From: Demequina sp. B12
GTDB taxonomy: Bacteria > Actinomycetota > Actinomycetes > Actinomycetales > Demequinaceae
Direction of reading: 5' to 3'
DNA length: 64,000 bases
NCBI RefSeq assembly: GCF_028823635.1
Contig: NZ_JAPEHU010000003.1
Location: 186,001-250,000, forward strand
Shown here: piece after piece, positions 10,293-19,757 of the stretch
How positions within the stretch are numbered: the first letter of the stretch is position 1
How the letters are laid out: every line of letters begins with the position of its first letter
The notes under the pieces: model-generated
What the model was told of the DNA's origin: nothing
What the model saw: the letters and a program-made list of their open reading frames with translations, nothing else
Database searches by the model: none
Program-made: the position numbers and the translations under genes

Positions 10293-10732
10293 GCAAGACC
10301 CGGGAACCAGATCGAAATCTCACGTGCAGCGGACTCCGGTGAATCCGAGCCGTGCACCAAGTTCTGCAACACCGCAGTGGGCCATTGACGACCCAGGTCT
10401 CCACGGATGGTGCCAGGCGCAGCGGTGGTGGGGTCAGTGGTGCCCGCGAGCGAACGGAATCCTTCGATCACGCGGTCGCCTTCAGCGACGATCGCGAGCG
10501 ACGGACCCGACAGCATGAACTCCACCAACGGCGCATAGAACGGCTTGCCCACGTGTTCGGCGTAGTGCTGCTCCAGCAGTTCGGCCGTGGGGGTGCGCAA
10601 CTCGACGGCAGCGAGCGTGTAGCCCTTGCCTTCGATGCGGCGCAGGACTTCACCTGCAAGGCCACGAGCCACACCATCGGGCTTCACCAGGATCAGCGTG
10701 CGTTCGGTCGGTGTCTGTGAGGGGACAGTCAT
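10289..10732 (-). CDS. ndk: Nucleoside-diphosphate kinase
   Basis: Transfers the gamma-phosphate of ATP to nucleoside diphosphates through a phosphohistidine. The ATG at 10732 (MTVPSQTPTERTLILVKPDG) is preferred over a GTG at 10771 because the family starts just before LILVKPDG. The product is then 147 residues, normal for Ndk. The catalytic histidine is in QNLVHGSDSPESAAREISIWF, and the nucleotide-site stretch ERTLILVKPDGVARGL is intact. The gene is divergent from apt with a 60-base gap. In many actinobacteria ndk follows folC and the DUF4233 gene; here apt on the opposite strand has come between them. Confidence 0.95.
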   Translation of the reverse strand: MTVPSQTPTERTLILVKPDGVARGLAGEVLRRIEGKGYTLAAVELRTPTAELLEQHYAEHVGKPFYAPLVEFMLSGPSLAIVAEGDRVIEGFRSLAGTTDPTTAAPGTIRGDLGRQWPTAVLQNLVHGSDSPESAAREISIWFPGLA

Positions 10733-10792
10733 GGCGATGAGACTACCGGGCGCAACCACCACGACCGTCACCTAGGACTTCGCCGTGGGACG

Positions 10793-11305
10793 ATGGAACA
10801 CGTGATCACGCTCGCGGACTTCGACACCTACCCCGACTTCCCCGTCGAGGGCATCCTGTTCTACGACATTGCCCCGATCCTTGCGGATCCGGAACGCTTC
10901 CGTGCCGCATGCGACGACCTCATGCCGGCCGATGCCGCAGTGGATCTGGTCGTGGGCGTGGACGCGCGCGGTTTCATCTTCGCGCCAGTGGTGGCGCAGG
11001 CACTCAATGTGGGCATGTCGATGGTGCGGAAGAAGGGCAAGATGCCCGGCGACTTGCTGGAAGCTGACGCCACCATCGAATACGGTGCCTCGGAACTCGT
11101 CCTCAACCCCAACGGCGTCGCCGGCAAGCGCGTCCTTGTCATTGACGACGTGCTCGCCACCGGCGGAACCGCTCGCGCCGTGGCCGACATGCTGCACCGC
11201 GCGGGGGCCGCGAGCGTTCAGTTCAGTTTTCTCATGGAGATCGAGGCTCTCCCGGGACGTGAACGGCTCGCAGGGTACGACGTCCACGCCTGCGTTAGCG
11301 TCTAG
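10793..11305 (+). CDS. apt: Adenine phosphoribosyltransferase
   Basis: A 170-residue type I phosphoribosyltransferase converting adenine and PRPP to AMP (purine salvage). The PRPP-binding motif is VLVIDDVLATGGTARAV at about residues 113-129. The N-terminal hood segment (DFPVEGILFYDIAPILADP) corresponds to the FPxxGIxFxDI motif of bacterial Apt. The VGVDARGFIFAPVVA region matches the conserved ARGF loop. The length is normal. It lies on the plus strand inside an otherwise minus-strand block, ending 9 bases before a convergent gene. Confidence 0.95.
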   Translation: MEHVITLADFDTYPDFPVEGILFYDIAPILADPERFRAACDDLMPADAAVDLVVGVDARGFIFAPVVAQALNVGMSMVRKKGKMPGDLLEADATIEYGASELVLNPNGVAGKRVLVIDDVLATGGTARAVADMLHRAGAASVQFSFLMEIEALPGRERLAGYDVHACVSV

Positions 11306-11314
11306 CCGCGCGAC

Positions 11315-11770
11315 TTAGCGCAAAGGCCGCTTCATGAGGGCCACGCTGGCGCTCAGGACGAGCGTCACGCACAGCACCTGAAACAGGACAAACCCCAGGT
11401 TCGGCTCCAACGGGGCAGGATCTTGCTGTGCAAGCCAACTGCTGTGCAGGACCGTTCCCCACACAAACCCCACGGCTCCCACACCGGCCACGGGAAACCA
11501 CAGCCAGCGGGGCGCGGGACGCGAGTCAGGGTTTTCTGCCAGGTGAGTCGCCCACCGTGAACGGGCATAGCGCCAGCATGCGAAGCTCAGCAACAGCCCA
11601 GAGAAGATCAGCGCATAGGTGCTGAGCGGTGTGCCCGAGGCATCGCCCGCGGCACGCTTCGCCACGACCTCATCGAGAGCCCAGAACACCATCGACAACC
11701 CGATAGTTGCGACCACGAAAGCCGCGGCCATACGCCACAACATGGGGCGGACGGGATTCACCGCACTCAC
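11315..11770 (-). CDS. Four-helix membrane protein, unknown function
   Basis: A 151-residue protein with four predicted helices (about 14-33, 52-66, 88-108 and 126-145). The N-terminus is short and cytoplasmic, and a basic stretch (CWRYARSRWATHLAE) follows helix two. I do not recognise a characterised family. The start overlaps the DUF4233 stop by 4 bases (ATGA), placing it at the end of the folC-DUF4233 transcription unit. Confidence 0.75.
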   Translation of the reverse strand: MSAVNPVRPMLWRMAAAFVVATIGLSMVFWALDEVVAKRAAGDASGTPLSTYALIFSGLLLSFACWRYARSRWATHLAENPDSRPAPRWLWFPVAGVGAVGFVWGTVLHSSWLAQQDPAPLEPNLGFVLFQVLCVTLVLSASVALMKRPLR

Positions 11771-12222
11771 GCTCGCCTGCCTTGGTCGACGGGCGGCACC
11801 TCTCCGGGGTGATCGTCGTCGTACTGAGCGCGCTCGCGGTCAATCTTGGTGCCCAAGCGCAACGCCAGGATCCAGATGCCCAGGAAAATGACTCCGATGA
11901 TGGTGATGGCGGTATCGAGAAAGCCGGCCACCAAGAGCGGAATCTGAAGCGCCCAACCCAACGGGCGCCCCCACGACTTCTCCTGCTTGCCTGCAGCCCA
12001 GGCCATCAGCGCCACCAGGGTCAGCCCACCACCAATGGTCCACCCGACGGGAACATCAAGCATCCCGCCGCGTGTCAGCCCCCACACCAGCAGCATCGCG
12101 AAGAGCGCACAGAACGCCTCCAGCATCAGTACAGCTTGTGTAAAGACCAGCGTGGCCGAGCGCTTGGCTTTGACGACGTACTCGGCGTCGCCGTCGTCCG
12201 GAGTCGACACGGGTTCGGTCAT
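11767..12222 (-). CDS. DUF4233 membrane protein
   Basis: A 151-residue protein with four hydrophobic segments and the DUF4233 pattern: RSATLVFTQAVLMLEAFCALFAMLLVWGL, then GWALQIPLLVAGF and GIWILALRLGTKID. In actinobacteria this family is found immediately after folC, as here, where its start overlaps the folC stop by 4 bases. Its function is unknown. The cytoplasmic C-terminus ends in an acidic and then Arg-rich tail. Confidence 0.88.
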   Translation of the reverse strand: MTEPVSTPDDGDAEYVVKAKRSATLVFTQAVLMLEAFCALFAMLLVWGLTRGGMLDVPVGWTIGGGLTLVALMAWAAGKQEKSWGRPLGWALQIPLLVAGFLDTAITIIGVIFLGIWILALRLGTKIDRERAQYDDDHPGEVPPVDQGRRA

Positions 12223-13625
12223 CGCGCTTGGCCCGTGCCCTTGCGCTCGTCGGCACGCATCAGAATGCGAACCTCGGAAATCAGTGTCACCGACCCCACC
12301 GCAAGGACGCCAGCGCCCATGTCGTGGTCGCGTTCGGCGCGCTGCACCGCGCGGTCAATGGCGTCGGGAAGGTTGCTTGCCACCGAAACTCGGTCCTCCC
12401 CAAACAGCGGCAATGCGATGGCTTCCAGGTCCTCGACCGGGATCGCACGGGGACTGGTCGAGGCAGTGAGGACGATGTGGTCCAAAGCGGGCTCGAGTCC
12501 CGCCAGGATCCCTTCGGCATCCTTGTCCGCCAGGATTCCCACAATGCCCACGAGCGTCTCAAACGTGAAGGACTCGTCCAGCGCCGCCACCATGGCGTCG
12601 ATGCCAGCAGGGTTGTGGGCGGCGTCTACCAGCACCATGGGCGACGTCCGTACTGCTTCAAGGCGACCGGGAGACGTCACCGAGCCAAAGCCCGCTTCCA
12701 CAGTCTCCGCGCTCAACGCCGCGGGCTCTCCCCCGTCGGCGAGCAACGCTTCCACCGCCGCGAGCGCCAGCAAGGCGTTCGACGCTTGATACTCGCCGTA
12801 GAGCGGCACGAAGATCTCGGTGTACGTCGCGGCCGACGTGCGCAATGTCACCAACTGGCCGCCCACCCCGGGCTGGCGTTCCACGACCTCAAGGTCTTGG
12901 CCTTCCCACCGTGCGCGAGCATCGGCCTGTGCCAGTGCCTCGTACAGGACCGGAAGCACTACCTCAGGCTGTTCGGAGATAACTGTGGCAGCACCGGATT
13001 TGATGATGCCGGCCTTCTCCGTGGCGATCTCCACCAGCGAGTCACCCAACCATTGCGCATGATCCATGGAGATAGGAGTCACCACAGAGACATCGCCGTC
13101 GGCGACATTCGTGGCGTCCCACACGCCACCCATCCCCACCTCGATGACAGCGACGTCCACGGGAGCGTCCGCGAACGCTGCATACGCGAGCACCACCAGC
13201 ACCTCGAAGAAACTCAGGCGCGGGCCACCGTTCTCAGCGGACTTGGCGTCGACCAAGTGAATGATGGGGGCGACTTCGCCCCACAAGCGGATGAAATCCT
13301 CTTGCGCAATGGGCTCGCCATCAATCTGGATGCGCTCACGTACCGAGGTCAGGTGAGGCGACGTGAACAGGCCCGTGCGCAGGCCGTGTTCACGCACGAG
13401 CGACTCCGCCATGCGCGCTGTCGACGTCTTCCCGTTGGTGCCTGTCAGGTGAATGACCTTGTAGGCGTGTTGCGGGTCGCCGAGGAGCGCGCACACGTCA
13501 CGCACACGATCGAGCGTGGGCTCGAAGTCGTGTTCGGGGTTGCGGGAAATGATGTGCTGGTAGATCTCGTGCTCAGCCTCATCGGGCGTCAAGCCGCCGA
13601 GCACCAGGTCAGAAGACTCAGGCAT
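12219..13625 (-). CDS. folC: Bifunctional folylpolyglutamate/dihydrofolate synthase, copy 2
   Basis: A 468-residue Mur-ligase-type enzyme that adds glutamate to folates and, in bifunctional forms, joins Glu to dihydropteroate. The P-loop is LTGTNGKTSTARMAESL, followed by LRTGLFTSPHLTSVRERIQIDG (omega-loop/folate region) and FFEVLVVLAYAAF. The ATP-grasping histidine/aspartate region is VDAAHNPAGIDAMV. It starts at ATG 13625, though a GTG at 13631 is possible. It lies 44 bases after another folC copy and shares most of these motifs with it, so the pair arose by duplication. This copy carries the DUF4233 gene that usually follows folC and is the likelier orthologue of the single-copy gene. Confidence 0.92.
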   Translation of the reverse strand: MPESSDLVLGGLTPDEAEHEIYQHIISRNPEHDFEPTLDRVRDVCALLGDPQHAYKVIHLTGTNGKTSTARMAESLVREHGLRTGLFTSPHLTSVRERIQIDGEPIAQEDFIRLWGEVAPIIHLVDAKSAENGGPRLSFFEVLVVLAYAAFADAPVDVAVIEVGMGGVWDATNVADGDVSVVTPISMDHAQWLGDSLVEIATEKAGIIKSGAATVISEQPEVVLPVLYEALAQADARARWEGQDLEVVERQPGVGGQLVTLRTSAATYTEIFVPLYGEYQASNALLALAAVEALLADGGEPAALSAETVEAGFGSVTSPGRLEAVRTSPMVLVDAAHNPAGIDAMVAALDESFTFETLVGIVGILADKDAEGILAGLEPALDHIVLTASTSPRAIPVEDLEAIALPLFGEDRVSVASNLPDAIDRAVQRAERDHDMGAGVLAVGSVTLISEVRILMRADERKGTGQAR

Positions 13626-13669
13626 AGACACCAGTGTCCCACGAGCACTCCCGGCTCGGGTGCCGACTA

Positions 13670-15193
13670 CTAGGCAGGCACCACCTCAGTCGACGCTTCG
13701 CCGGCATCGGCCAATCGCGGCGGCACAACGCGCACCTGCGCCTCGTGTTCACGTGCCACAACCTTGCGTGCCGCCGCCACCAAGGTGATCGATCCCGCGA
13801 CCAACACTCCGGATTCCGGCCCAGCCGCGCGGGCCATGGCAGTCGCGACGCCCAGCGCCTCCGCGACTGTAGAGGCGACGGTCACGCGATCCGGACCCCA
13901 GACTTCACGCGCTGCCGATGCGAGTTCCTCAACCGGCGTGGCACGTGGCGAATCAGTCTGTGTGACGACCACGCGGTCCACGACCGGCTCAAGGCCATCC
14001 AAGATGCCAGCCCAGTCCTTGTCAGCAAGAACGGCCACGACGCCCACGACCGAGTCGAAGCCAAAGCTCTCATGGAGGGACCCGGCAAGCGCCTGCACGC
14101 CGTGCGGGTTGTGCGCAGCATCGACCACCACCGTCGGCGCCGCGGAGATGACTTCAAGCCTGCCCGGCGACGTCGCACCCGCGAAGCCGCGGGCCACTGC
14201 GGCAGGGTCCAGGACCCCGACGGGCGTATCAGAGCCGGCGAGGCGCTCAAGGAACGCCTCCACCGCAGCCAAGGCCACCAACGCGTTCTGGGCTTGGAAG
14301 TCACCGTGCAGCGGCACCAACACTTCTGCGTGCGAGCCGCCCATGGTCCGCAACGTCACGCACTGGCCTGCAGCATCCGCACGGCGACTCACCAGCTCAT
14401 GGTGGATGCCCTCCCACCGCACCGCGGCATCGGCCTTCGCGACCGCTGCGCGAATAATGTCTTCCGCCAATGCCGGCTGCAGCGCTGACACCACAGTGGC
14501 GCCAGGCTTGATGATGCCGGACTTCTCTGCGGCCACACCTGCGACTCCGCCCACAAAGTAGTCAGAGTGGTCCTCCGCCATGGGGGTCAGAACCGCGACC
14601 TCACCGCTACCGTGGTTGGTGGCATCGCGCGCACCGCCAATGCCCACCTCAATCACTGCCACGTCAACGCCAGCATCCGCATAGGCAGCGAAGCCCAGGA
14701 CCGTCAGGATCTCGAAGAAGCTCATCCGCGAGCCACCCTGGTGCAGCGACGACGCATCGACAGCCGCCACGACGGGCGCCACCCGCTCCCAGAGCGCCGC
14801 CAACGACTCCTGCGGAAGCGGCTGCCCATCGATCTGGATGCGCTCACGGAAGGTGGTCAGGTGAGGCGAGGTGAACAGGCCTGTGCGCAGGCCATGGGCA
14901 CGCAACAACGACTCGATCATGCGCGACGTCGAGGTCTTGCCATTGGTTCCGGTCACATGCACGATGCGCAAGTGGCGCTGGGGATTTCCCAAGCGGGCAA
15001 GTGCATCACCGACGCGGCGCATCTTGGCGCCGTGGTCGCCATCGGGGGTACGGGAGAAGATCTCGGAGTCGATGGCACGCTCCGCAGAGGCAGGGTCAAA
15101 CCCTGCAAAAAGGGGGTGGTTCACGAAGATATTTTGCGGCACGCCAGGGGGTGCTGATGACCGTTTTCGAGACCAATTTTCCAACGCCCCCAC
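13670..15193 (-). CDS. Folylpolyglutamate/dihydrofolate synthase paralogue, copy 1
   Basis: A 507-residue FolC-family ligase in tandem with the copy downstream. Motifs are P-loop VTGTNGKTSTSRMIESL, LRTGLFTSPHLTTFRERIQIDG, FFEILTVLGFAAYADAGVDVAVIEVG and VDAAHNPHGVQALAG. Relative to copy 2 it has an N-terminal extension (GTG start at 15193; the ribosome site is weak, so an internal GTG is possible) and a longer tail (EHEAQVRVVPPRLADAGEAS). Both copies keep the catalytic residues, so neither is obviously inactive. One may be specialised for polyglutamylation and the other for dihydrofolate synthesis, but this is inference. Confidence 0.87.
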   Translation of the reverse strand: MGALENWSRKRSSAPPGVPQNIFVNHPLFAGFDPASAERAIDSEIFSRTPDGDHGAKMRRVGDALARLGNPQRHLRIVHVTGTNGKTSTSRMIESLLRAHGLRTGLFTSPHLTTFRERIQIDGQPLPQESLAALWERVAPVVAAVDASSLHQGGSRMSFFEILTVLGFAAYADAGVDVAVIEVGIGGARDATNHGSGEVAVLTPMAEDHSDYFVGGVAGVAAEKSGIIKPGATVVSALQPALAEDIIRAAVAKADAAVRWEGIHHELVSRRADAAGQCVTLRTMGGSHAEVLVPLHGDFQAQNALVALAAVEAFLERLAGSDTPVGVLDPAAVARGFAGATSPGRLEVISAAPTVVVDAAHNPHGVQALAGSLHESFGFDSVVGVVAVLADKDWAGILDGLEPVVDRVVVTQTDSPRATPVEELASAAREVWGPDRVTVASTVAEALGVATAMARAAGPESGVLVAGSITLVAAARKVVAREHEAQVRVVPPRLADAGEASTEVVPA

Positions 15194-15222
15194 TCGCCGT
15201 ATTTACCAGGGACGATGCACGG

Positions 15223-16098
15223 TCAAGAGCGGTTCAAGAAGTCCACAATTTCTGGCGCAACGGCGTGTCGCAGCGACTCGCCGGAGGGATGGTCCGCAAG
15301 CCACCAATAGTGCTCCACGTCCGCTCCCCTTGACGCGCCTTGAGCACCGGGGATGAGGGACGCATAGCGTTGGGCGTTGGAGACCGGTTCAGCCTCAGCA
15401 TCGGCGTCTCCCCACATCACCAAAGCAGGAACGCTCACTGCCTCCAGCGACTGATCCGTCATGAGCGCACCCAGGCTGGGCGCCAGCATCACGATGCGGC
15501 TCACCCGGGCATCCGCCACGCTCTCCCCCGCACCCGCCAGGACACCGGCGAGGGCCGGACCTGGATAGCGATGCGACAACTGATCCAGCAGGTCCGGCAT
15601 TTCTGGCAGCGGAGGCATGGGGACATGGCGGTCCATCACCGCCTGCAACACCGTTGCGTCAATCCGCGCACCCGCCAGCGCCGCACACGTGTACCCGCCC
15701 AGAGAGAAACCCACCGCCGAGATGCGTGCGGGGTCGACATGTAGCGCTTCGACAGCCCAATCCAGCACAAAGGACACATCGCGCGGTCGCTCCCACACGA
15801 AGGCGAAGCCCTCCGGCAGATAGGGACCGGTCGAGGTGTTGCCGTGATGATCGATGCCCACCACGACATGACCCCGCGCCGCGAGCGCCTCAGCAACCCA
15901 CGCCAAATCGAGCGCCTGTCCCCCAGTTCCATGGGACAGCACAGTCAGCGGACGGCTGCCAGGAGCGCTACCGCCCGCCGTGTCGTCCCACACCGTGTCA
16001 CCCCACACCGTGACACGCACAGGTCGCGCCTGGTCAGGGTCGACCCATGACCGGCGGGTGTCATCGTGGAGACGTTGGACTCGCATCCACCCAGTCAA
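15223..16098 (-). CDS. Alpha/beta hydrolase (dienelactone-hydrolase/PAF-acetylhydrolase-like)
   Basis: A 291-residue hydrolase. The oxyanion strand is LTVLSHGTGGQALDLAWVAEALAARGHVVVGIDHHG, and the nucleophile elbow is ISAVGFSLGGYTCAAL with Ser in GFSLGG. A late acid is likely in LVMWGDADAEAEPV and the histidine in the region ADVEHYWWLAD. The closest description is the platelet-activating-factor acetylhydrolase/dienelactone hydrolase-like group. It lies between ileS and folC copy 1 on the same strand with gaps of about 20-30 bases. The substrate is unknown. Confidence 0.8.
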   Translation of the reverse strand: MTGWMRVQRLHDDTRRSWVDPDQARPVRVTVWGDTVWDDTAGGSAPGSRPLTVLSHGTGGQALDLAWVAEALAARGHVVVGIDHHGNTSTGPYLPEGFAFVWERPRDVSFVLDWAVEALHVDPARISAVGFSLGGYTCAALAGARIDATVLQAVMDRHVPMPPLPEMPDLLDQLSHRYPGPALAGVLAGAGESVADARVSRIVMLAPSLGALMTDQSLEAVSVPALVMWGDADAEAEPVSNAQRYASLIPGAQGASRGADVEHYWWLADHPSGESLRHAVAPEIVDFLNRS

Positions 16099-16118
16099 CC
16101 AGGGGTCAAACTCGCGCG

Positions 16119-19100
16119 CTAGGGCGCAACCTCCACCGCGATGGCAATCTCCGCACCTACCGCGACCGACACGCGGGAGTGACCTGTTGCAGGATCCTGC
16201 GCCAGAGTCTCGCGAGCGATGAGGTCAACCCAGGTCTGCACGGCGTCCACCTTGTCGGCGGGCACCGTCAGTGACAGCACAATGCGGTCGCTGACCTGGA
16301 GGCCTTCCGCCTTGCGAGTGTCCTGGACGGAACGGATCAGATCGCGGGCAAATCCCTCTGCTTCGAGTTCGGGCGTCAGTTCCGTGTTCAGCAGGACGAA
16401 CCCGCCCGAGCCCAAAACGGACGCAGCTTCGGCGTCACTTCCGCCGTCGCCGATGACCGTAGCGAGCTCGTACTCGCCTTCGACCAACGCGATGCCGCCG
16501 GAGACGACGCCAGCGCTCGAGACAGACCAGTCACCGGTCTTGGCGCCCTTGATGGCAGCCTGCACATCCTTGCCGATGCGAGGGCCTGCGGCGCGCGCAT
16601 TGACGCTGAGACGCTGCTCGACCGGGTGGTCAACGGTGAATGCGTCCTCGGTGACAACCTCGACAGCTTTGACATTGAGCTCGGAGGCAATCAGGTCCGC
16701 GTAGTCCGACAAAGCCGCGGGGTCAGCCACAGCGACCTTGAGCAGCTGAAGCGGCTGACGCACGCGGATCTTCTCAGCCTTACGCAAGGCGTGGGCTGCG
16801 GACACCACTTCCCGTACCTGGTCCATGACGGAACCGAGCGAGTCGTCACGCCATGCGCCAGGCACGGCCGGGTAGTCCGTGAGGTGTACCGAACGCTCAC
16901 CCGTGAGACCGCGGTAGATCTCCTCGGTCAACAACGGCAACAGCGGTGCGGCCAAGCCTGTGACAGTCGTCAACACCGTGTAGAGGGTGTCAAACGCCTG
17001 GGAGTCCTCGGACCAGAAACGGTCGCGCTGAGTACGCACGTACCAGTTGGTGAGCAGGTCCATGAAGGACTGCAAGGTGTCCGATGCGCCAGGCACGTCG
17101 TACACGTCAAGCTGAGCGGTCATCGCGTCCGCCAGCTCGGCGGTCTTAGCCAGAACGTAGCGGTCCATGACCGGCAGGTCTGCCACGGCATCGGCCGCTA
17201 CCGGCTTGGCGAGGTAACCGTCACCGCCATTGGCGGCACCGGCGTACAGCGTGAAGAAGTAGTACGAGCTCCACAGCGGCAGCATGACTTCACGCACGCC
17301 TTCGCGGATGCCCTCTTCCGTCACGACAAGGTTGCCGCCACGCAGAATGGGGGACGCGAGCAGGAACCAGCGCATCGCGTCCGAACCGTCACGGTGGAAC
17401 ACCTCGTTGACGTCTGGGTAGTTGCGCAACGACTTGGACATCTTGCGGCCATCCGAGCCCAGGACAATGCCGTGGCTGATGGCCGTCGAGAACGCCGGAC
17501 GGTCAAAGAGCGCCGTGGCGAGCGCGTGCATCACGTAGAACCAGCCGCGTGTTTGCCCGATGTACTCCACGATGAAGTCCGCCGGGTTGTGGGTGTCGAA
17601 CCACTCTTCGTTCTCGAAGGGATAGTGCACCTGCGCGAACGGCATGGAGCCCGAGTCGAACCACACATCGAAGACGTCCGGAATGCGGCGCATCGTGGAC
17701 TGGCCCGTGGGGTCGTCGGGGTTGGGACGGGTGAGGTCGTCGATGTAGGGCCGGTGCAGGTCGGGCTCGCCATCCTCATTAAGCGGCAGGACTCCAAAGT
17801 CCGCTTCCAGCTCAGCGAACGAGCCGTAGACGTCGACGCGCGGGTACGACGGGTCATCGGAAACCCACACAGGGATGGGTGTGCCGAAGTAACGGTTGCG
17901 GCTGATGGACCAGTCGCGCGCCCCTTCCAACCACTTGCCGAACTGGCCTTCCTTGATGTGCTCGGGAACCCAGGTGATCTGGTCGTTAAGCTCGACCATG
18001 CGGTCGCGGAAGTCGGTGACCTTGATGAACCACGAGGAGATGGCGCGGTAGATCAAAGGGTTGCGGCAGCGCCAGCAGTGCGGGTAGCTGTGGTCGTAGG
18101 TCTCGTGGCGCAGCACAATGCCACGTTCCTTGAGATCGCGGATCACGTGGGGGTTAGCGTCAAAGACCTGCTGACTCTCATAGTCAGTGACCTGACTAGT
18201 GAAGCGTCCCTTGGAGTCAACCGGCACCACCGTCTCGATGCCAGCCTCGCCACACACCAGGGCGTCGTCCTCACCAAAGCCCGGCGCAAGGTGAACGATT
18301 CCCGTACCGTCCTCGGTGGAGACAAAGTCGGCCACCAACACCTGGTGCACGTTGTCCATGTCCGCGAAATAAGCGAACGGAGCCTCATAGCGCAGGCCCG
18401 CCAATGCGGAACCGTGGACGGTCGCCACCACCGCAGCGTCCTCGCCCAACTCGCGCTCATAGGCACCCTGCCGGGCTGCCGCCATCAGCACCTTGCGGCC
18501 GGCAAACGCGGACTCCGCACCAGCAGCCACCACCGCATACTCGATCTCTGGCCCCACGGCCACCGCCAGGTTACTCGGCAGCGTCCAGGGTGTCGTGGTC
18601 CAGATCAGCACCTCAGCGCCGGTGAGCGCCTCCTTCAGGTCAGCGTCGAGCGCGGACGCCGCCACGGCATCGGCCTTCAACGGCATCGCCACTGTCAACG
18701 CAGGGTCCTGACGGTTCGCGTACACGTCGTCGTCCATGCGTAGTTCGTGGTTCGACAAAGGCGTCTCATCGCGCCAGCAGTACGGCAGCACGCGGTGACC
18801 CTCGTAAGCCAGGCCCTTGTCGTACAGGGTCTTGAACGCCCAGATCACGGACTCCATGAAGGTGGGGTCCAAGGTCTTGTAGTCGTTGTCGAAGTCCACC
18901 CAACGTGCCTGGCGGGTGACGTACTCCTGCCAGTCGTCGGTGTACTTCAGCACGGCATCGCGGCACGTCTTGTTGAACGCGGCAATGCCCATCTCGTCGA
19001 TCTGAGACTTGTCGGTAATGCCCAGGATGCGCTCGGCTTCAAGCTCAGCCGGCAGCCCGTGAGTGTCCCAACCGAAGCGACGCTCCACCTTTTTGCCGCG

Positions 19101-19346
19101 CATCGTCTCGAAACGCGGCACCGCGTCCTTGACATATCCCGTCAGCAAGTGGCCGTAGTGCGGAAGCCCGTTCGCGAACGGCGGGCCGTCGTAGAAGACG
19201 AACTCTTCTGCATCGTCGCGGTTGTCAATCGACGCCTGGAACGTCCCATCCTGCTTCCAGTACTCCAGCACATCCTCTTCAATCGAGGGAAAACTAGGGG
19301 AAGCAGGCACAGAGGAGTCAGGTCGATGCTGAGGGTAGGCACTCAT
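16119..19346 (-). CDS. ileS: Isoleucyl-tRNA synthetase, type 2 (eukaryote-like)
   Basis: Charges tRNA-Ile and hydrolyses misactivated valine. The ATG at 19346 ([12 protein letters not shown]) has AAGGA upstream; a TTG at 19379 would lie in the leader. The 1075-residue length and the catalytic signatures [16 protein letters not shown] (HIGH motif as HYGH) and [13 protein letters not shown] (KMSKS) are those of the eukaryote-like type 2 IleRS found in many actinobacteria. Type 2 enzymes are often insensitive to mupirocin; whether this one is cannot be read from sequence. A CP1 editing domain and a long C-terminal tRNA-binding region are present. Expression is controlled by the T-box leader upstream. 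Confidence 0.96.
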   Translation of the reverse strand: MSAYPQHRPDSSVPASPSFPSIEEDVLEYWKQDGTFQASIDNRDDAEEFVFYDGPPFANGLPHYGHLLTGYVKDAVPRFETMRGKKVERRFGWDTHGLPAELEAERILGITDKSQIDEMGIAAFNKTCRDAVLKYTDDWQEYVTRQARWVDFDNDYKTLDPTFMESVIWAFKTLYDKGLAYEGHRVLPYCWRDETPLSNHELRMDDDVYANRQDPALTVAMPLKADAVAASALDADLKEALTGAEVLIWTTTPWTLPSNLAVAVGPEIEYAVVAAGAESAFAGRKVLMAAARQGAYERELGEDAAVVATVHGSALAGLRYEAPFAYFADMDNVHQVLVADFVSTEDGTGIVHLAPGFGEDDALVCGEAGIETVVPVDSKGRFTSQVTDYESQQVFDANPHVIRDLKERGIVLRHETYDHSYPHCWRCRNPLIYRAISSWFIKVTDFRDRMVELNDQITWVPEHIKEGQFGKWLEGARDWSISRNRYFGTPIPVWVSDDPSYPRVDVYGSFAELEADFGVLPLNEDGEPDLHRPYIDDLTRPNPDDPTGQSTMRRIPDVFDVWFDSGSMPFAQVHYPFENEEWFDTHNPADFIVEYIGQTRGWFYVMHALATALFDRPAFSTAISHGIVLGSDGRKMSKSLRNYPDVNEVFHRDGSDAMRWFLLASPILRGGNLVVTEEGIREGVREVMLPLWSSYYFFTLYAGAANGGDGYLAKPVAADAVADLPVMDRYVLAKTAELADAMTAQLDVYDVPGASDTLQSFMDLLTNWYVRTQRDRFWSEDSQAFDTLYTVLTTVTGLAAPLLPLLTEEIYRGLTGERSVHLTDYPAVPGAWRDDSLGSVMDQVREVVSAAHALRKAEKIRVRQPLQLLKVAVADPAALSDYADLIASELNVKAVEVVTEDAFTVDHPVEQRLSVNARAAGPRIGKDVQAAIKGAKTGDWSVSSAGVVSGGIALVEGEYELATVIGDGGSDAEAASVLGSGGFVLLNTELTPELEAEGFARDLIRSVQDTRKAEGLQVSDRIVLSLTVPADKVDAVQTWVDLIARETLAQDPATGHSRVSVAVGAEIAIAVEVAP

Positions 19347-19380
19347 GACGGTGGCAGTCCTTGGGTGTTGGCGTCGCAAT

Positions 19381-19620
19381 CCTTAAGCGAGGACGCTCAC
19401 CACAAGCACGTGCCTGGAAGAGCGCGGTACCACCTCGCTTGCCACCCTCCCCTGCCGTGCAGGCGTTGGATGACCACTCATGCCCTCGCTGTCACGAGGA
19501 CGCCGCTGTGACGGGCTGCCCGTGCGGTTCTACTGAGCGCCATGCCGTTCTTCCGCAAGCTCACCGGTGATATCCGGGTCAAAGCTGTTGGCACCAGTGT
19601 AGCGGGAGCCCACTGGGACC
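19381..19620 (-). promoter_or_regulatory. T-box riboswitch leader of ileS
   Basis: On the minus strand the T-box core GTGGTACCGCG (contains TGGTACCGCG, the discriminator-binding bulge) lies at about 19421-19433. It is flanked by AAGCGAGG and a downstream partner CCTCGCTT (19383-19390), giving a long stem that could alternate with another fold. Stem I carries GGATATCACCGG, where ATC (isoleucine) followed by A is the likely specifier codon (about 19570). No T-run terminator is seen between the core and ileS, which fits the translational T-boxes described for actinobacterial ileS. The remaining stretch 19621-19757 up to the divergent MFS gene holds no feature I can support. Confidence 0.85.
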
Positions 19621-19757
19621 TCCGTCAGGAACAAGAAGGACCTGTCCCCCGTTGTCCCGGCAGAAGGCAGACCCGGCCGCGATGCACGAATCGCGCAAGG
19701 CGCGCTCGGGTGTTAACCATGGAGTAACGAGGACCGACGCCCGGGAAGGAGCCACGC

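Noticed and set aside
12228..13673. 481-codon open frame on the plus strand
   Set aside because: Antisense to folC copy 2, with no domain and no ribosome site.
16626..18743. 705-codon open frame on the plus strand
   Set aside because: It is antisense to ileS, rich in Val/Arg/His, without ribosome site or recognisable domain; a by-product of high GC third positions.
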